Both the position numbers and the translations under genes were made by a program. DNA of 64,000 nt, from assembly GCA_037178625.1 (NCBI GenBank), contig CM074134.1, forward strand, positions 1,240,001 through 1,304,000, written 5' to 3'. Source of the stretch: Skeletonema tropicum (taxonomy: Eukaryota; Bacillariophyta; Thalassiosirophyceae; Thalassiosirales; Thalassiosiraceae). The notes under the pieces were generated by a model that saw only the letters and a list, made by a program, of their open reading frames with translations, searched no databases and had not been told where the DNA came from. Numbering within the stretch: the first letter of the stretch is position 1; each line of letters starts with the position of its first letter. Below are positions 62,455 to 64,000 of the stretch, piece after piece.

Positions 62455-63516
62455 CTATGCACACTTGGCAGTTCGAGAGTTTCTTCGCTGGTATGGAAGC
62501 TTCGTCACAGACACTGGCGATGATGTAGAGCCGGTAGAGTTGAGTCGATTGGGCTTTTGAATGACAAATTCTTTCTTCTTGGAGATAACTGGAGTCAGGT
62601 TGGCAATCTGCGGTAACTCATAACCCAAATTCTTCTTGAAAAGCTCCAGTAAACGAACCCGAGCAACATTCACATCATGAGAGAATGGGTTCAATCCAGT
62701 CTCTTCACTTAATATCAGCAAGAATTCAAACCGTGAAAGTGCGGGGAAGATCTTCTCATCAATTCCTTCCATGCTGTTCAATAGGGCTGCTAGAGCAATG
62801 TCACTTTGTTTCATCATTGACAAATCGTAGTCTATAGTACTGCAGTCAGCCTGATACCTTGCAATGTTGAGCAAGACGGTTTCCACTTCATCATCGTAAG
62901 TGTAGGCAGACATGGATAGGAATACCAAGAAATGGCTGATGAAGTCGTGAACTATAGGCCCATTCATCCTCCATTTAAGATCGTTCAAAATAACCTCCTC
63001 CATATCAGTGATGTCATTTTCATCATAGCAGCCTTGACTAATGGTTGCCAGTAATTCAGTATCGATCACCATAGGCTCGAACAATTTAACAGAAATGTAA
63101 AGGGTTGTCATCGCTGCGAGTTGGAATTCCTTTCTACTGCTAAGAGCTTTCTGTGCTCTTGGACTTGATGATGATAGGAATCTATCAAGGAAGGACATAC
63201 TTATGGCAACGGCCTCTCGTCGAAACTTGCAGAAGTCTGTCACTTGGTAACACCAGTGCGTCATCTTTTCCCGACAGACACGGTCTATGCATCCTTCCTG
63301 CTGAGATTTGTGCTGATGGGGCTGATTTAAATCTGTTAGTGATGACAATGATATGCTGCTTGTGGACTCGTCGCCGGCGAGATAGTCACGACATTTGTAT
63401 GCGGTCGACTCTTGCTCCAGCATCACTGCGATTCTTTCAGCGGCGTCTGCTCGGGATATGGCAGAATGTGAAGGAGTGTCCTCCTCCTTCGAGGTGATAA
63501 TTTTGAGGCCCGTCAT
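62455..63516 (-). CDS. Cyclin (diatom-type, cyclin-box protein)
   Basis: A cyclin of about 353 residues from MTGLKIITSKEEDTPSHSA. The N-terminal cyclin box is recognisable: REKMTHWCYQVTDFCKFRRE, VAISMSFLDRFLSS, FQLAAMTTLYISVKLFEP, then TDMEEVILNDLKWRMNGPIV. These correspond to the M-R-x-I-L-x-W, D-R-F-L, Q-L-x-A-x-x-x-x-x-x-A-x-K and E-x-x-I-L-x-x-L-x-W blocks. The C-terminal fold follows, with a Ser/Thr-rich tail. The divergence from plant and animal A/B/D types fits the expanded diatom-specific cyclins, which respond to nutrient and light cues. The frame is open 21 codons further upstream (to 63579); the Met at 63516 is the conservative choice. Confidence 0.85.
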   Translation of the reverse strand: MTGLKIITSKEEDTPSHSAISRADAAERIAVMLEQESTAYKCRDYLAGDESTSSISLSSLTDLNQPHQHKSQQEGCIDRVCREKMTHWCYQVTDFCKFRREAVAISMSFLDRFLSSSSPRAQKALSSRKEFQLAAMTTLYISVKLFEPMVIDTELLATISQGCYDENDITDMEEVILNDLKWRMNGPIVHDFISHFLVFLSMSAYTYDDEVETVLLNIARYQADCSTIDYDLSMMKQSDIALAALLNSMEGIDEKIFPALSRFEFLLILSEETGLNPFSHDVNVARVRLLELFKKNLGYELPQIANLTPVISKKKEFVIQKPNRLNSTGSTSSPVSVTKLPYQRRNSRTAKCA

Positions 63517-64000
63517 CTTGCAAATCTGTTGCTTCACAGTGTTGTGATTGATAGTTATGATATTGTTTATGCTGTGCATTCGGCTCGCACTTCAAGTGAT
63601 TTCTTTCACTATTGCTTTGCCCGTGAATCGATTTTTTTGTGTCCGATAGGCGGGGCTGATGTCCATTTGGGAGCCAGTGGGGCTGGTTTCAGTGATACAC
63701 AACATGGTGATGTGGTGACCAATATTATCACATTTAATGCCGGTTTAATTTAGGGGGCGCACAGTCATTCACAAAGCCGATGTTCATAATCAACTGTCTG
63801 AAGAGTTATAGATAAAAAGGGATTCTTGCCCGAAAACAATTAAAGTGATACGACCTGGTTACCAGGGTCTCAACGTGAAACGATGAGAAGGATGAAGGCT
63901 GGTTGACCAGGATGAAGGCTGCATTGAGAGCTGAGCAGAGAAGGTGCAGGTTTAATTTCGAATCACGGGAACCTTCGAATGGCTAGCCAAACTTCAAGAA
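63517..64000. other. Upstream region of the cyclin gene, window end
   Basis: No supported gene. AGGATGAAGGCTG occurs twice (63889 and 63909) as a short direct repeat. A plus-strand frame at 63529-63753 has no protein-like features. Confidence 0.4.

Noticed and set aside
1..64000. Stop-codon recoding or programmed frameshifting to explain broken frames
   Set aside because: Breaks have no shared slippery site or structure and include compensating pairs; indel error is simpler.
1..64000. tRNA, rRNA and snRNA genes
   Set aside because: No convincing cloverleaf with a T-arm GGTTCRA box and no rRNA core sequence was seen by eye; a covariance search would be needed to exclude them.
1..64000. Bacterial contamination or horizontal islands
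   Set aside because: Introns, diatom-type presequences and eukaryotic families occur throughout; no operon-like runs.

Overview
This window looks like nuclear DNA of a photosynthetic stramenopile, most likely a centric diatom. The evidence is short GT-AG introns of about 80-670 bp, a fucoxanthin-chlorophyll antenna protein, and many precursors with a signal peptide followed by an A-F junction (AFAP, AFVP, AFST, AFSP), which is the diatom bipartite plastid address. A diatom-type cyclin and a KRE6/SKN1-type glucan enzyme of the kind linked to chrysolaminarin agree with this. The species is not determined; a member of the Thalassiosirales is only a guess.

Layout. 1-14.6 kb is dense housekeeping: the 3' end of condensin CAP-H, a tail-anchored unknown, an SVIP-like p97/VCP cofactor, a poorly resolved membrane-protein gene, a Ser-Pro/coiled-coil protein, PCNA, an Mpv17/PMP22 protein, a Cys-His repeat/MORN protein, complex I NDUFA12, a plastid ribosomal PSRP6-like protein and a MANF/CDNF protein. 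15.4-19.5 kb is a 184-bp satellite array of about 21-22 units with a three-unit (about 552 bp) higher-order period. 20-29.4 kb holds three large low-complexity or coiled-coil proteins. 30-36.4 kb carries an LRR protein, a plastid-type DNL zinc-finger protein, an FCP antenna protein, a decayed coiled-coil gene and a plastid thioredoxin-like protein. 36.5-38.2 kb is a candidate DNA transposon with 32-bp terminal inverted repeats and a flanking 9-bp direct repeat. 38.5-49.5 kb has RRP12, a BspA-type LRR protein, an ABHD14-like hydrolase, a SANT protein and a two-helix membrane protein. 50-64 kb is rich in plastid-targeted proteins (PrxQ, PDZ protein, an AhpC/TSA-like plus glutaredoxin-like fusion whose redox cysteines are replaced, a small unknown). 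It also holds the second Cys-His/MORN paralogue, the KRE6-like enzyme, a truncated copy of the SANT gene and a cyclin.

Genes are on both strands and there is no operon structure. Shared themes are DNA replication and chromosome structure (PCNA, CAP-H, cyclin), ribosome production (RRP12, PSRP6) and plastid redox or proteostasis.

Single-base frameshifts interrupt many otherwise well-conserved genes, including PCNA and CAP-H, and several lie in or next to homopolymers. I read most of them as consensus errors of a noisy assembly rather than true gene death, and give the position in each entry. All functional calls rest on motif and family recognition by eye; no search was run.
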